Source: Panacagrimonas sp052387335
Lineage (GTDB): Bacteria; Pseudomonadota; Gammaproteobacteria; Nevskiales; Nevskiaceae
Length of the DNA: 27,524 nt
Direction: 5' to 3'
NCBI GenBank assembly: GCA_052387335.1
Contig: JBQTJH010000095.1
Location: 1-27,524 of the forward strand
Part shown: positions 15,521 to 23,313 of the stretch, one piece after another
How positions within the stretch are numbered: the first letter of the stretch is position 1
Layout: the number at the start of each line of letters is the position of its first letter
Program-made: the position numbers and the translations under genes
The notes under the pieces: model-generated
Databases searched by the model: none
Told to the model about the DNA's origin: nothing
The model's input: the letters and a program-made list of their open reading frames with translations, nothing else

Positions 15521-16034
15521 CGTCGGTCAGCTGTTGCAGCATGCGGTCCAGCAAAAATCCAAGGATCGCCAGCTGATCGTTGAGCCCGTGATCCGAGTGC
15601 AGCAGATGCAGCTCGCTCTGATTGCGCTCCGCGAAGCGCTGCGCGCGTTCCACCGGCACGATGTCGTCGGCACGACCGTGCACCACGCAACAGCGCTTGG
15701 GAATGTCGGCCGGCTCGGCGTCCCAGCCGGGGAAGTACAGCGCCGGGGCCATCAGAAACAGCGCGTCGGGTCGTAGGACCGTGCAGGCCATGGCCGAGAC
15801 ATACGCGCCCATGCTCGACCCCACCAGCACCAGTTGTCGCGCCGATGGGGCCCGCGCGAGCAGCTCGGCCACGCGCTGCGCCGGGTCCATGGTGTGGCGG
15901 TAATCGGGGCTGATCACCTCGAACCCGCGAGCACGCGCCACCTGCGCCAGATGCGTGATCTTGGTGCCCCAGGGGCCGCTTTCCTTGCCATGGGCAAAGC
16001 AGACCAGACGCTCGGGCATCGGGCTTGAAGACAT
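15495..16034 (-). CDS. Alpha/beta-hydrolase family protein
   Basis: A 179-residue short alpha/beta hydrolase of the YqiA/dienelactone-hydrolase-like type. The early strand FAHGKESGPWGTK has the oxyanion HG. The nucleophile elbow is GSSMG (Ser74), the acid is in HGRADDIVP (about Asp124), and the histidine is in SDHGLN (His149). The substrate, an ester or thioester, is not evident. The start at 16034 is provisional; an ATG five codons later is equally possible and neither has a strong ribosome-binding site. The C-terminus overlaps the last codons of the SET gene on the other strand. Confidence 0.8.
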   Translation of the reverse strand: MSSSPMPERLVCFAHGKESGPWGTKITHLAQVARARGFEVISPDYRHTMDPAQRVAELLARAPSARQLVLVGSSMGAYVSAMACTVLRPDALFLMAPALYFPGWDAEPADIPKRCCVVHGRADDIVPVERAQRFAERNQSELHLLHSDHGLNDQLAILGFLLDRMLQQLTDATSTSSWT

Positions 16035-16175
16035 GGGCGCGGAGCTCGGCTGAAAGAACGCTTCATTGTTTGGACAGCCGCACGATCCGTGCAAATGTGG
16101 TGCAGGATTTGCGCGTTGACAGCGGGTCTTCGATCATCCCGAGGCTGCTGCACCACGATCCACTCTGAGGTGAAC

Positions 16176-16475
16176 ATGGCCAAACCCCTGTTGAGCACGC
16201 GCGCCGAGCGCGCAAAGACGTCGCGGCAGGAGCGCAAGCTGGCGGCCGACGCACCGCTGGACGTGGACCTCACCGTCAGCTTTCGCTTTGGCGAGGAGGC
16301 GCGCGACAAGGTCACGGTGATCGATAATCGGCGCGTGCCCATGGTCGGCAGCGTGTTCGAAAGCCGCGACCTGGTCGTGCGTAATTTTGTCCGCCTATTG
16401 CTCAAGGCCGGGGTCAGCCAGCCCAAGGTGCTGGCCGAACTGCTGCCCGCACTTAAATTTCTTCGCAAGAGCTAA
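16176..16475 (+). CDS. Conserved-looking small protein of unknown function
   Basis: A 99-residue, charged, presumably cytoplasmic protein that I do not recognise. The first 30 residues are basic (STRAERAKTSRQERKLAA), followed by a beta-rich stretch (DVDLTVSFRFG, DKVTVIDNRRVPMVG) and a helical tail (RNFVRLLLKAGVSQPKVLAEL). AGGTG lies 6 bases before the ATG at 16176, which decides the start. Its stop overlaps the start of the next gene by one base (TAATG), so the two are translationally linked. Confidence 0.6.
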   Translation: MAKPLLSTRAERAKTSRQERKLAADAPLDVDLTVSFRFGEEARDKVTVIDNRRVPMVGSVFESRDLVVRNFVRLLLKAGVSQPKVLAELLPALKFLRKS

Positions 16476-16771
16476 TGAGATATCTGCTGATTTTGGACGC
16501 CGCCCTGTTTGCACTGGCCGCCACCTTGGCGGTGGTACTGGGCGTGGTGCTGTTGATGTACGGCGTCTACGCCGACACCTCTACGCGCGTAGCTGCTGAA
16601 ATTCCGACCTTGGCCACGGCCATGAGTGCGTTCGCCGTGCTGGCCTTGCCGCTGGGCGTCGCATTCTGGAGTCTGCTGCGGCGCAAGCCCTGGCTGTGGT
16701 GGGCGCAGGGCGTGGCCGCGGTGGTGCTGGCGCTGGGTTCGATGTTTCTGTTCGATCTGTTCACTGCTTGA
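16475..16771 (+). CDS. Small integral membrane protein of unknown function
   Basis: A 98-residue protein with three hydrophobic segments (about 4-32, 45-68 and 74-96) separated by short polar loops (YADTSTRVAAE; RRKPWLWW). No family was recognised. Its ATG overlaps the preceding stop codon by one base and its own stop lies 7 bp before the next gene, so it is the middle of a tight three-gene run. Confidence 0.65.
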   Translation: MRYLLILDAALFALAATLAVVLGVVLLMYGVYADTSTRVAAEIPTLATAMSAFAVLALPLGVAFWSLLRRKPWLWWAQGVAAVVLALGSMFLFDLFTA

Positions 16772-16778
16772 GACGCTT

Positions 16779-18212
16779 ATGACATCGCGCCCGCTGATGT
16801 TGCCGCGCCAGTACCAGTGGTGGGGCCTGGTTCCCGTGGTGGCTGGCTTGTTCGCCTTGAATCTGGTGGCCGGCGTGTTCACCGGCGTGCTGGTCGGCGT
16901 GCCCGGACTGCTCTGGCTGCTCACCGGCCTGTCCATGCTGCTGTTGCCGGGTGATCCGCGAGTGACCGCCTACATGGCCCTGGCCTCACTGTTGGCGCTG
17001 CTGGTGTCCTTGCCGCTGGTGTTCATCAGCGGTTTCGGCGAAGGCGTGCTGCTGGCCTTGCTGGCCATGGCCAGTTTCATCGTCGCCGGGCGCCTGAGCC
17101 TGATGCTGACCCTGACGCCCGATACAGTGCCGCAGCCGGACGAGGACTTGCGCATGCAGGTCAAGGTCGGTTTTGACGAGGCGATCATGGGTTACTTCCT
17201 GATCGCCGCCAAAGTGCCAAGCGGCGAGCGCGCGCAGCGGATGTGCGACGAGGCGCTGGAGCTGGGTCAGGTGCTGGAACAGCGCGGCTGGATCGCCAAT
17301 CCTGCCGCCATGCACCCGTCGCCGCTGGCGCCGGATCAGGTCAATGCACAAGCAGCCAAGCGCTATGGCATCGACTACGAGCGCTTGAGCTTCGATAGCG
17401 GTTTCGCGCCGGACCCCGGCTTGCCCGGGGCGGCGCAATGGGAGGCGCACTATCCCAATCGCCGCGCCACCGCCTGGATGCTGCGTCACCCTGGACCGCC
17501 GCGGCCCTGGTTGATGTGCGTGCATGGCTATCGCATGGGCGAACCCTGGATCGACTTTGGCCTGTTCCCGCCGGCCCTGCTGCACCGTCGATTCGGTCTG
17601 AATGTACTGATGCCGGTGTTGCCGCTGCACGGTCCGCGGCGCATCGGCAGCCGTTCCGGCGATCACTATCTGGACGGTGATTTGCTGGATCTGCTGTTCG
17701 CGCAGTCGCAGGCGCTGTGGGATCTGCGCCGCTGGCTGGCCTGGCTGCGCGCCAATGAAACCCAGCCGCAGATCGGTGTCTACGGCGTCAGCCTGGGCGG
17801 CTACAACACCGGCCTGCTGAGCAATTACGACGACCAGCTGGCCTTTGGCCTGGCTTCGATCCCGGTGATCGACTTTGCCGAAACCCTGTGGCGGGTGATT
17901 CCGCCGCCGCACCGGCGTTACTTTGAGTCGCGCGGCCTGTCCGAGGCGCGCTATCGCGAATTGCTGTCGCCGGTGTCGCCGCTGAGTCTGCCGACGCGGC
18001 TGGCGCCGGATCGGCGCTTCGTGGTGGCGGCCACGGCTGATCGCATCGTGCCGGCGGCGCAGCCCGCGCTGCTGGCCCGGCACTGGGACGTGGATGCGCT
18101 CTGGTACCAGGGCTCGCATATGAGCGTGGGCCGCGAGCACGAACCGCGTACCGCCCTGGAAGAGGCGCTGCGCCGCGCCGGCTGGGACGTCAACGCCAGG
18201 CCCTACGTCTGA
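16779..18212 (+). CDS. Membrane-anchored alpha/beta hydrolase
   Basis: A 477-residue protein in two parts. Residues 16-111 contain about four membrane helices. After a linker the C-terminal part (about 225-475) is an alpha/beta hydrolase: LMCVHGY (oxyanion strand), nucleophile elbow GVSLGG (336-341, Ser338), acid Asp421 in TADRIVP and His447 in GSHMS. The sequence style around WRVIPP and GVSLGGYN resembles the group that includes ABHD18, but the family is not certain. The substrate may be a lipid or membrane-associated ester, which is inference. The start at 16779 matches the tight spacing to the small membrane protein. The FabH-like gene follows 63 bp downstream, so it could be part of the same transcript. 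Confidence 0.75.
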   Translation: MTSRPLMLPRQYQWWGLVPVVAGLFALNLVAGVFTGVLVGVPGLLWLLTGLSMLLLPGDPRVTAYMALASLLALLVSLPLVFISGFGEGVLLALLAMASFIVAGRLSLMLTLTPDTVPQPDEDLRMQVKVGFDEAIMGYFLIAAKVPSGERAQRMCDEALELGQVLEQRGWIANPAAMHPSPLAPDQVNAQAAKRYGIDYERLSFDSGFAPDPGLPGAAQWEAHYPNRRATAWMLRHPGPPRPWLMCVHGYRMGEPWIDFGLFPPALLHRRFGLNVLMPVLPLHGPRRIGSRSGDHYLDGDLLDLLFAQSQALWDLRRWLAWLRANETQPQIGVYGVSLGGYNTGLLSNYDDQLAFGLASIPVIDFAETLWRVIPPPHRRYFESRGLSEARYRELLSPVSPLSLPTRLAPDRRFVVAATADRIVPAAQPALLARHWDVDALWYQGSHMSVGREHEPRTALEEALRRAGWDVNARPYV

Positions 18213-18224
18213 CCCTACGTCTGA
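18201..18224. repeat. Tandem 12-bp duplication spanning the hydrolase stop codon
   Basis: CCCTACGTCTGA occurs twice in a row. The first copy contains the hydrolase stop TGA, so the second lies just after it. It looks like a recent slippage duplication that left the protein unchanged. Confidence 0.9.
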
Positions 18225-18275
18225 CCGCCGAAGGGTACGCCCCCTTACAATGGCAGATCGAAACCGGAAGCTTTC

Positions 18276-19397
18276 ATGAAAAACGTCTGCATCAGCGGCA
18301 CCGGCCTGTACACCCCGGCCGAACAGATTTCCAACGATGAACTGGTGGCCAGCTACAACGCCTGGGCCACCAAGACCAATGCCGAAAACGCCGTCGCCAT
18401 CGCCGAGGGACGCGTCAAGGAACTGCCGATGTCGTCGTCGGAGTTCATCGTCAAGGCCTCCGGCATCGGCGCGCGCTACGCCATCGACAAGGTCGGCACC
18501 CTGGATATCGAGCGCATGCGTCCGCGCATCGAGAACCGTCCGGACGACGTGCCCAGCGTGCTGGCCGAGATCGGTATCGACGCGGCGCAAAAGGCGCTGC
18601 AACGCGCCGGTCGCAAGGGCGAGGATGTGGACTGCCTGCTCGTGGCCTGCTCCAACATGCAGCGCGGCTATCCGGCCATGGCCATCGAGGTCCAGCACTA
18701 TGTCGGTGCCAAGGGCTTTGCGTACGACATCAACGTGGCCTGCGCCTCGGCCACCTTCGGCCTGCAGGCTGCGGTGGACGCAGTGCGCATGGGCAATGCG
18801 AAATGCGCGCTGGTGGTGAGTCCGGAAATCTGTACCGGCCACATGAATTATCGCAATCGCGACTCGCACTTCATCTTCGGCGACGCCGCCACCGCCGTCG
18901 TGGTGGAGCGGCTGGAAGACGCCAATCCGCAGCATCGCTTCGAGATTCTGGGCACCCGTCTGATCACCCAGTTCTCCAGCAACATCCGCAACAACTTCGG
19001 CTTCCTCAACAGCGCTGAAGAACCGCCGCGGCCCTGGGACGATCTGCTGTTCAAGCAGGAAGGCCGCAAGGTGTTCAAGGAAGTGGTCCCGATGGTGGCC
19101 GAGCTGATCCAGTCGCACCTGGCGGACCTGAGCGTGGCGCCGGAATCGGTCAAGCGCTTCTGGCTGCACCAGGCCAACCTTTCCATGAACATGCTCATCG
19201 CCAAGCGCGTGCTCGGTCGTGAGCCTTCGATCGTCGAGGCGCCGTTGGTGCTGGACCAATACGCCAACACCAGCTCGGCCGGCTCGATCATCGCCTTCCA
19301 CAAGTACCAGGACGATCTGCAGGTGGGCGACTACGGCGTGATCTGCGCGTTTGGTGCCGGGTATTCGGCCGGCAGCGTGGTGATTCGTCGCGTCTGA
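18276..19397 (+). CDS. FabH-like beta-ketoacyl synthase (PA3286 type)
   Basis: A 373-residue thiolase-fold enzyme. It resembles the Pseudomonas PA3286-type synthase that condenses a medium-chain acyl-CoA with malonyl-ACP (beta-ketodecanoyl-ACP synthase), letting beta-oxidation products enter fatty-acid synthesis. Features are NVACASATFG with Cys156, HFIFGDAATAVVVE, the long insert TQFSSNIRNNFGFLN, WLHQANLSMN with His298 and YANTSSAGS with Asn331. These form the Cys-His-Asn triad of KAS III enzymes. Length and the extra insert distinguish it from housekeeping FabH, about 320 residues. A GGAAG motif precedes ATG. The hydrolase gene lies 63 bp upstream and the Nudix gene 11 bp downstream. The acyl-CoA preference is inferred from family resemblance. 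Confidence 0.85.
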   Translation: MKNVCISGTGLYTPAEQISNDELVASYNAWATKTNAENAVAIAEGRVKELPMSSSEFIVKASGIGARYAIDKVGTLDIERMRPRIENRPDDVPSVLAEIGIDAAQKALQRAGRKGEDVDCLLVACSNMQRGYPAMAIEVQHYVGAKGFAYDINVACASATFGLQAAVDAVRMGNAKCALVVSPEICTGHMNYRNRDSHFIFGDAATAVVVERLEDANPQHRFEILGTRLITQFSSNIRNNFGFLNSAEEPPRPWDDLLFKQEGRKVFKEVVPMVAELIQSHLADLSVAPESVKRFWLHQANLSMNMLIAKRVLGREPSIVEAPLVLDQYANTSSAGSIIAFHKYQDDLQVGDYGVICAFGAGYSAGSVVIRRV

Positions 19398-19408
19398 GCG
19401 CGGCTGCG

Positions 19409-20038
19409 ATGGATCCCATCGAGCAACGCCTGCGGCGCGCGCTGGCCGACACCCACGAGCAAGAGCCCAGGCCGCTGGCCGAGCTGGAACTGCCCTTTGG
19501 CGGCGATCACTGGCTGACCCCCGCATTCATGAATTCCCTGCGCCGCGCGGCGGTCCTGGCACCGGTCGTGCGGCGCGCGCAAGGCTACGCGATGTTGCTG
19601 ACGCGTCGCTCCGAGGCGCTGACTTCGCACAAGGGCCAGATCAGTTTTCCGGGCGGACGCCGCGACGCCATCGATGCCTCCGCCGCCGCCAATGCGCTGC
19701 GCGAAGCACAGGAAGAAGTGGGGCTCGATCCTTCGCAGGTCGACGTGCTCGGTTACTTGAACGACTACCCCACCATCTCGCGCTATCGCGTCACGCCCGT
19801 GGTGGGACTGGTTGACGGCGGGTTCACGCCGGTCGCACAAGCGTCCGAAGTGGCCGAGGTGTTCGAGATTCCGATGGACATCGTGCTCGACCCACATGCC
19901 TACCAGCGCAAGAGCCTGAGCCGCGAAGGTTTGATCGTGCCGTTCTACGAGCTCAACTGGGGCGGCTACCGCGTCTGGGGCGCCACGGCGGGCATGCTGC
20001 GCGACCTGTGCAAACGGGTGATCGACAGTGAGCGCTGA
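19409..20038 (+). CDS. NudL-type Nudix CoA pyrophosphatase
   Basis: A 209-residue Nudix hydrolase. The UPF0035/NuCoA motif (LLTRRSEALTSHKGQISFPGG, 63-83, written here as two parts LLTRRSEALT and SHKGQISFPGG) precedes a Nudix box ending REAQEEVG (98-105). In this family the enzyme splits CoA or acyl-CoA into phosphopantetheine and 3',5'-ADP, and may remove oxidised CoA. The Nudix box has aspartate in place of one early glutamate, a variation seen in this subgroup. The gene starts 11 bp after the FabH-like gene and overlaps the MazG-like start by 11 bp. Confidence 0.9.
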   Translation: MDPIEQRLRRALADTHEQEPRPLAELELPFGGDHWLTPAFMNSLRRAAVLAPVVRRAQGYAMLLTRRSEALTSHKGQISFPGGRRDAIDASAAANALREAQEEVGLDPSQVDVLGYLNDYPTISRYRVTPVVGLVDGGFTPVAQASEVAEVFEIPMDIVLDPHAYQRKSLSREGLIVPFYELNWGGYRVWGATAGMLRDLCKRVIDSER

Positions 20039-20402
20039 ACCGCATCCGCTGCTGGATGCCATCGAGCTGCAGCGTGAGGCGGCGGCGCTTGGCTTCGACT
20101 GGAACGACGCCAGCGAACTGTGGGCGAAGCTGGACGAAGAAATCGGCGAGCTACGCGACGCTCAAGTCCAGGGTGAGGCACGCGTACGCGATGAATTTGG
20201 CGATCTGCTGTTCGTCGCAGTGAATCTGTCGCGTCATCTGGGTGTAGACCCGGAGCAGGCCCTGCGCGAAGCCAATCAGAAGTTCCGTCGTCGTTTCGCC
20301 GTGGTCATGGCCGGCCGCGACAGCTGGAATACGCTGCAGGGCAGCGCGCGCGTCGAGCAGATGGAACGGCTGTGGCAGCAGGCCAAGGCCCAGGGTTTGT
20401 AG
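20028..20402 (+). CDS. Single-domain MazG-like nucleoside triphosphate pyrophosphohydrolase
   Basis: A 124-residue all-alpha NTP pyrophosphohydrolase with one MazG domain, about half the length of E. coli MazG. The magnesium site motif EExxE (37-41, DEEIGEL) and ExxD (56-59, DEFGDLLF) are intact, with the following NLSRHLGVDPEQALREANQKFRRRF block. The enzyme family hydrolyses (d)NTPs to the monophosphate plus pyrophosphate. The GTG start at 20028 lies inside the end of the Nudix gene, an 11-bp overlap, so the two housecleaning enzymes are translationally coupled. The convergent thioesterase gene ends one base away. Confidence 0.88.
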   Translation: MSAEPHPLLDAIELQREAAALGFDWNDASELWAKLDEEIGELRDAQVQGEARVRDEFGDLLFVAVNLSRHLGVDPEQALREANQKFRRRFAVVMAGRDSWNTLQGSARVEQMERLWQQAKAQGL

Positions 20403-20403
20403 T

Positions 20404-20865
20404 TCAGCCTGCAGCGCTAGCCTGGATCCGATATCCGGCGTGATCCACCCACAGGTCCGGCGCGCCGCGCTGCAGACGCTCGCGCATGTCCGCGTCGATG
20501 GCACGCTTGCTCAGCGTGGCGTGATCCACCAGCACATAGATCGTCTCGCTGGCACAGACCAAGGTCGGGCTGCCCGCGGCGTAGAAATCACACTGCAGTG
20601 CAAACGACGTCGTGCCGACATGCGCCGTGCGGATCTGCGCCTCCAGCACCTGGTCGTAGCGCGCTGGTGACTTCCATTCCTTGGTCTGCTTGACCAACTG
20701 AAAATCCAGTTCGGCCGTGACCATCTGTTCGCCGTAGCCGAGTGCGCGCAGATATTCGGTGATGGCGATATCGATGTAGTCGCCGTAGCGAGCGTTGAAC
20801 ACCACCTTCTGTGCATCGCACTCGCCGTAGCGCACGCGCAGATAAAAGCGAAAGGGCTGGAGCAT
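20404..20865 (-). CDS. Hotdog-fold acyl-CoA thioesterase (4HBT/YbgC-like)
   Basis: A 153-residue thioesterase that should hydrolyse an acyl-CoA thioester. The hotdog signature is VRYGECDAQKVVFNARYGDYID, with Asp17 at the catalytic position of 4-hydroxybenzoyl-CoA thioesterase. Later parts (LDFQLVKQTKEWKSPARYDQVLEA, SFALQCDFY, CASETIYVLVD) follow the usual strand order. Substrate is not deducible. The start at 20865 fits the family length; the frame extends upstream for 64 codons, but that region is probably the divergent promoter. It converges on the MazG-like gene with a one-base gap, so transcripts may overlap. Confidence 0.87.
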   Translation of the reverse strand: MLQPFRFYLRVRYGECDAQKVVFNARYGDYIDIAITEYLRALGYGEQMVTAELDFQLVKQTKEWKSPARYDQVLEAQIRTAHVGTTSFALQCDFYAAGSPTLVCASETIYVLVDHATLSKRAIDADMRERLQRGAPDLWVDHAGYRIQASAAG

Positions 20866-20894
20866 GGGATCTCGTCGCGAAAGCCGGGACCTGA

Positions 20895-20906
20895 TTGTGA
20901 GCACAA
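20895..20906. promoter_or_regulatory. Possible operator, TTGTGAGCACAA
   Basis: A palindrome of two 5-base arms (TTGTG and CACAA, 2-base centre) lies in the divergent region between the thioesterase and the 45-residue protein. It has the appearance of a LacI/GntR-type operator half-pair, but one 12-base palindrome is weak evidence and no promoter could be assigned. Confidence 0.2.
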
Positions 20907-20977
20907 ACCTGGCGGCGTAGCATCCGGTAGTCGCACGTCCACTTCGCGTACCCATCCAGCTGTCCAGGGAGGAAGTC

Positions 20978-21115
20978 ATGACCTTATGCCCCATCGCGAT
21001 TGCCGCCGGCTGCAAGAACTGTTTCATGTTCAAGATCTGTCCGGCCAAGAGTCTCATCGGTGATCACAAGAAGGACACCGCGCCGCCGTCCAAATCGGAA
21101 CCACCGAAGCACTGA
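20978..21115 (+). CDS. 45-residue cysteine-rich protein
   Basis: A short gene translating to a 45-residue protein that starts MTLCPIAIAAGC and continues KNCFMFKICPAK, then a Lys/Pro-rich tail. Cysteines are at 4, 12, 15 and 21 (Cx7Cx2Cx5C), a spacing that could bind an iron-sulfur cluster or zinc. The Shine-Dalgarno is very strong (AGGGAGGAAG, 20967-20976, just before ATG at 20978), which supports translation. The following molybdopterin oxidoreductase gene starts only 3 bp after the stop, so the two are almost certainly co-transcribed. A role as a small electron carrier or maturation helper is inference. I think related small proteins occur in other proteobacteria but cannot name a family. 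Confidence 0.75.
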   Translation: MTLCPIAIAAGCKNCFMFKICPAKSLIGDHKKDTAPPSKSEPPKH

Positions 21116-21118
21116 GCC

Positions 21119-23293
21119 GTGTCCGTGGTCCGTACGCATTTCGGCGCCTGCAACCTCTGCGAGGCCATCTGCGGACTCGAGTTCAAGGTGCAGGATGAGC
21201 GCATCCTGTCGATCCGCGGCGATGAGGCCGATCCGTTTTCGCGCGGTCACATCTGCCCCAAGGCGGTCGCGCTCAAGGATCTGCACGAGGACCCGGATCG
21301 GCTACGCAAGCCGATGCGACGCAGCGCCGGCGGCTGGCAGGAGATTGGCTGGGACCAGGCCTTCGAACAGGTTGCCGAGGCACTGCACGCACTGCGTGCC
21401 CAGCACGGCGCCAATAGCGTGGCGGTCTACCAGGGCAATCCTTCGGTCCACAACTACGGCAATCTCACGCACGCGCAGAATTTTCTGGGTCTGCTGAAAA
21501 CGCGCAATCGGTTTTCCGCCACCTCGGTGGACCAGCTGCCGCATCAGCTGGTCGCGCACTGGATGTTCGGGCATCAACTGCTGCTGCCAATTCCGGATAT
21601 TGATCGTACCGAGCATTTCCTGGTGCTCGGCGCCAACCCCTTGGCTTCCAACGGCAGCTTGATGACGGTGCCGGATTTTCGCGGCCGCTTGAAACAACTC
21701 AAGGCACGCGGCGGCCGGATGATCGTGATCGATCCGCGGCGCACCGAAACCGCCGCCGTGGCCGATGAGCATCACTTCATTCATCCCGGCAGCGACGCCG
21801 CCCTGCTGCTGGCGATGATCCATGTGCTGTTCGCAGAAGATCGCATCCGCATGGCGCGGCTCGAAGCGCATGTGGACGGCATCGAGATGGTGCGCGATGC
21901 GGTGCGCGCATTCACGCCCGAAGCGGCGGCCGTGGCCACCGGCATCGATGCGCACAGCATTCGTCGTCTGACGCGCGAATTTTCCGAGGCACGGTGCGCC
22001 GTCGCCTATGGACGCATCGGACTGTCCACACAGGCCTACGGCAGCCTGTGCCAGTGGGCGCTCAACCTGCTCAACATCCTGAGCGGCAATCTCGATCACG
22101 CTGGCGGTGCCATGTTCACCCTGCCCGCCGTGGATCTGCTCAAGGGCCAGACCAATCCAGGTCACTACAAGCTGTGGCAGAGCCGCGTGCGCGGGCTGCC
22201 CGAGTTTTCCGGTGAATTGCCGGTGGCAGCCCTGGCCGAGGAAATCCTCACGCCCGGGCATGGACAGGTCCGGGGCCTGATCAGCATCGCCGGCAATCCG
22301 GTGCTGTCCACACCTAACGGCCGCCAGCTCGAACAGGCGCTGGCCGGCTTGGATTTCATGGTGTCGATGGATTTCTACATCAATGAAACCACGCGTCATG
22401 CTCATCTGATCCTGCCGCCGACCGCGGCGGTCGAGCACGATCACTACGACCTGATCTTTCATCATCTGGCGGTGCGCAACACCGCACGCTGGTCGGCGCC
22501 GCTGTTTGCCAAACCCGCGGGCATGAAGCACGACTGGGAGATCTACAACGGGCTGGCGCGTGCCTATCGCGCGCGCCAGCAGGGACCGGCACCGCTGACG
22601 CAGCGCTTGAAGAAATTACCGGCGCTGGCCAAGCAGCGCCTGCGCCCCGATCAGCTGGTGGATTTGGGTTTGCGCCTTGGCCCTTACGGCGCCTGGGCGC
22701 GAAAGCACCCGCGCCAAGGCGCGTTGACGAGCGGCCTGAGTCTGAGCGCACTCAAACGCCATCCGCACGGCATCGATCTGGGGCCCTTGCAGCCCTGTCT
22801 GCCGGATCGACTGTTCACTCGCAACAAGCGCATCCGCTGCGATGTGCCCGAACTACTGGCCGATGTGGAGCGCGCGCGCGACCTGCTGCAGCCTCGATCC
22901 GCCAAGCGCTTGCGGCTGATCGGGCGGCGTCATCTGCGCAGCAATAATTCGTGGATGCACAATGCCGAACGCCTGGTCAAAGGCAAGGATCGCTGCCAGT
23001 TGCTGATGCATCCGCAGGACGCTGACGCGCGCGGTCTATCCGACGGCGCGCGTGCGCAGATCCAGTCGCGAGTCGGCCAGCTGGAGGTCTGCGTGCAGAC
23101 CAACGAGGACATGATGCCCGGCGTGGTCAGCCTGCCGCATGGTTGGGGCCATACCCGCGACGGCACGCAGCTGCGCGTAGCCAGCGCGCACGCCGGCGTC
23201 AGCCTGAACGATCTAACCGACGACCAGTTCCTCGATCCGCTGTCCGGCAACGCCGCGCTCAGCGGCGTCGAGGTCGAAGTCGCGGCGGTTTAA
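21119..23293 (+). CDS. Molybdopterin oxidoreductase (bis-MGD type, FdhF/NarB-like)
   Basis: A 724-residue oxidoreductase of the DMSO-reductase superfamily. The N-terminus has a [4Fe-4S] motif Cys11, Cys14, Cys18 and Cys46 (CxxCxxxC, then ICPKA). MGD-binding features follow: LVLGANPLASNGS, VIDPRRTETAAVADEHHFIHPGSD, SGNLDHAGGAMF and the C-terminal MPGVVSLPHGWGH. At the position where formate dehydrogenases and nitrate reductases place Cys or Sec on molybdenum, the protein reads SATSVDQLPH with no Cys, so the ligand may be serine or aspartate. No twin-arginine signal is seen, hence probably cytoplasmic. The start GTG at 21119 is 3 bp after the 45-residue protein gene. The substrate is unknown; no subunits or chaperones adjoin it. 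Confidence 0.85.
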   Translation: MSVVRTHFGACNLCEAICGLEFKVQDERILSIRGDEADPFSRGHICPKAVALKDLHEDPDRLRKPMRRSAGGWQEIGWDQAFEQVAEALHALRAQHGANSVAVYQGNPSVHNYGNLTHAQNFLGLLKTRNRFSATSVDQLPHQLVAHWMFGHQLLLPIPDIDRTEHFLVLGANPLASNGSLMTVPDFRGRLKQLKARGGRMIVIDPRRTETAAVADEHHFIHPGSDAALLLAMIHVLFAEDRIRMARLEAHVDGIEMVRDAVRAFTPEAAAVATGIDAHSIRRLTREFSEARCAVAYGRIGLSTQAYGSLCQWALNLLNILSGNLDHAGGAMFTLPAVDLLKGQTNPGHYKLWQSRVRGLPEFSGELPVAALAEEILTPGHGQVRGLISIAGNPVLSTPNGRQLEQALAGLDFMVSMDFYINETTRHAHLILPPTAAVEHDHYDLIFHHLAVRNTARWSAPLFAKPAGMKHDWEIYNGLARAYRARQQGPAPLTQRLKKLPALAKQRLRPDQLVDLGLRLGPYGAWARKHPRQGALTSGLSLSALKRHPHGIDLGPLQPCLPDRLFTRNKRIRCDVPELLADVERARDLLQPRSAKRLRLIGRRHLRSNNSWMHNAERLVKGKDRCQLLMHPQDADARGLSDGARAQIQSRVGQLEVCVQTNEDMMPGVVSLPHGWGHTRDGTQLRVASAHAGVSLNDLTDDQFLDPLSGNAALSGVEVEVAAV

Positions 23294-23313
23294 GGCAGGT
23301 AAGGCCCAGGGCC

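Noticed and set aside
16986..19526. An 846-codon minus-strand open frame opposite the hydrolase and FabH-like genes
   Set aside because: It spans two clear plus-strand genes and the gap between them, with His/Arg/Gln-rich composition and no recognisable domain.
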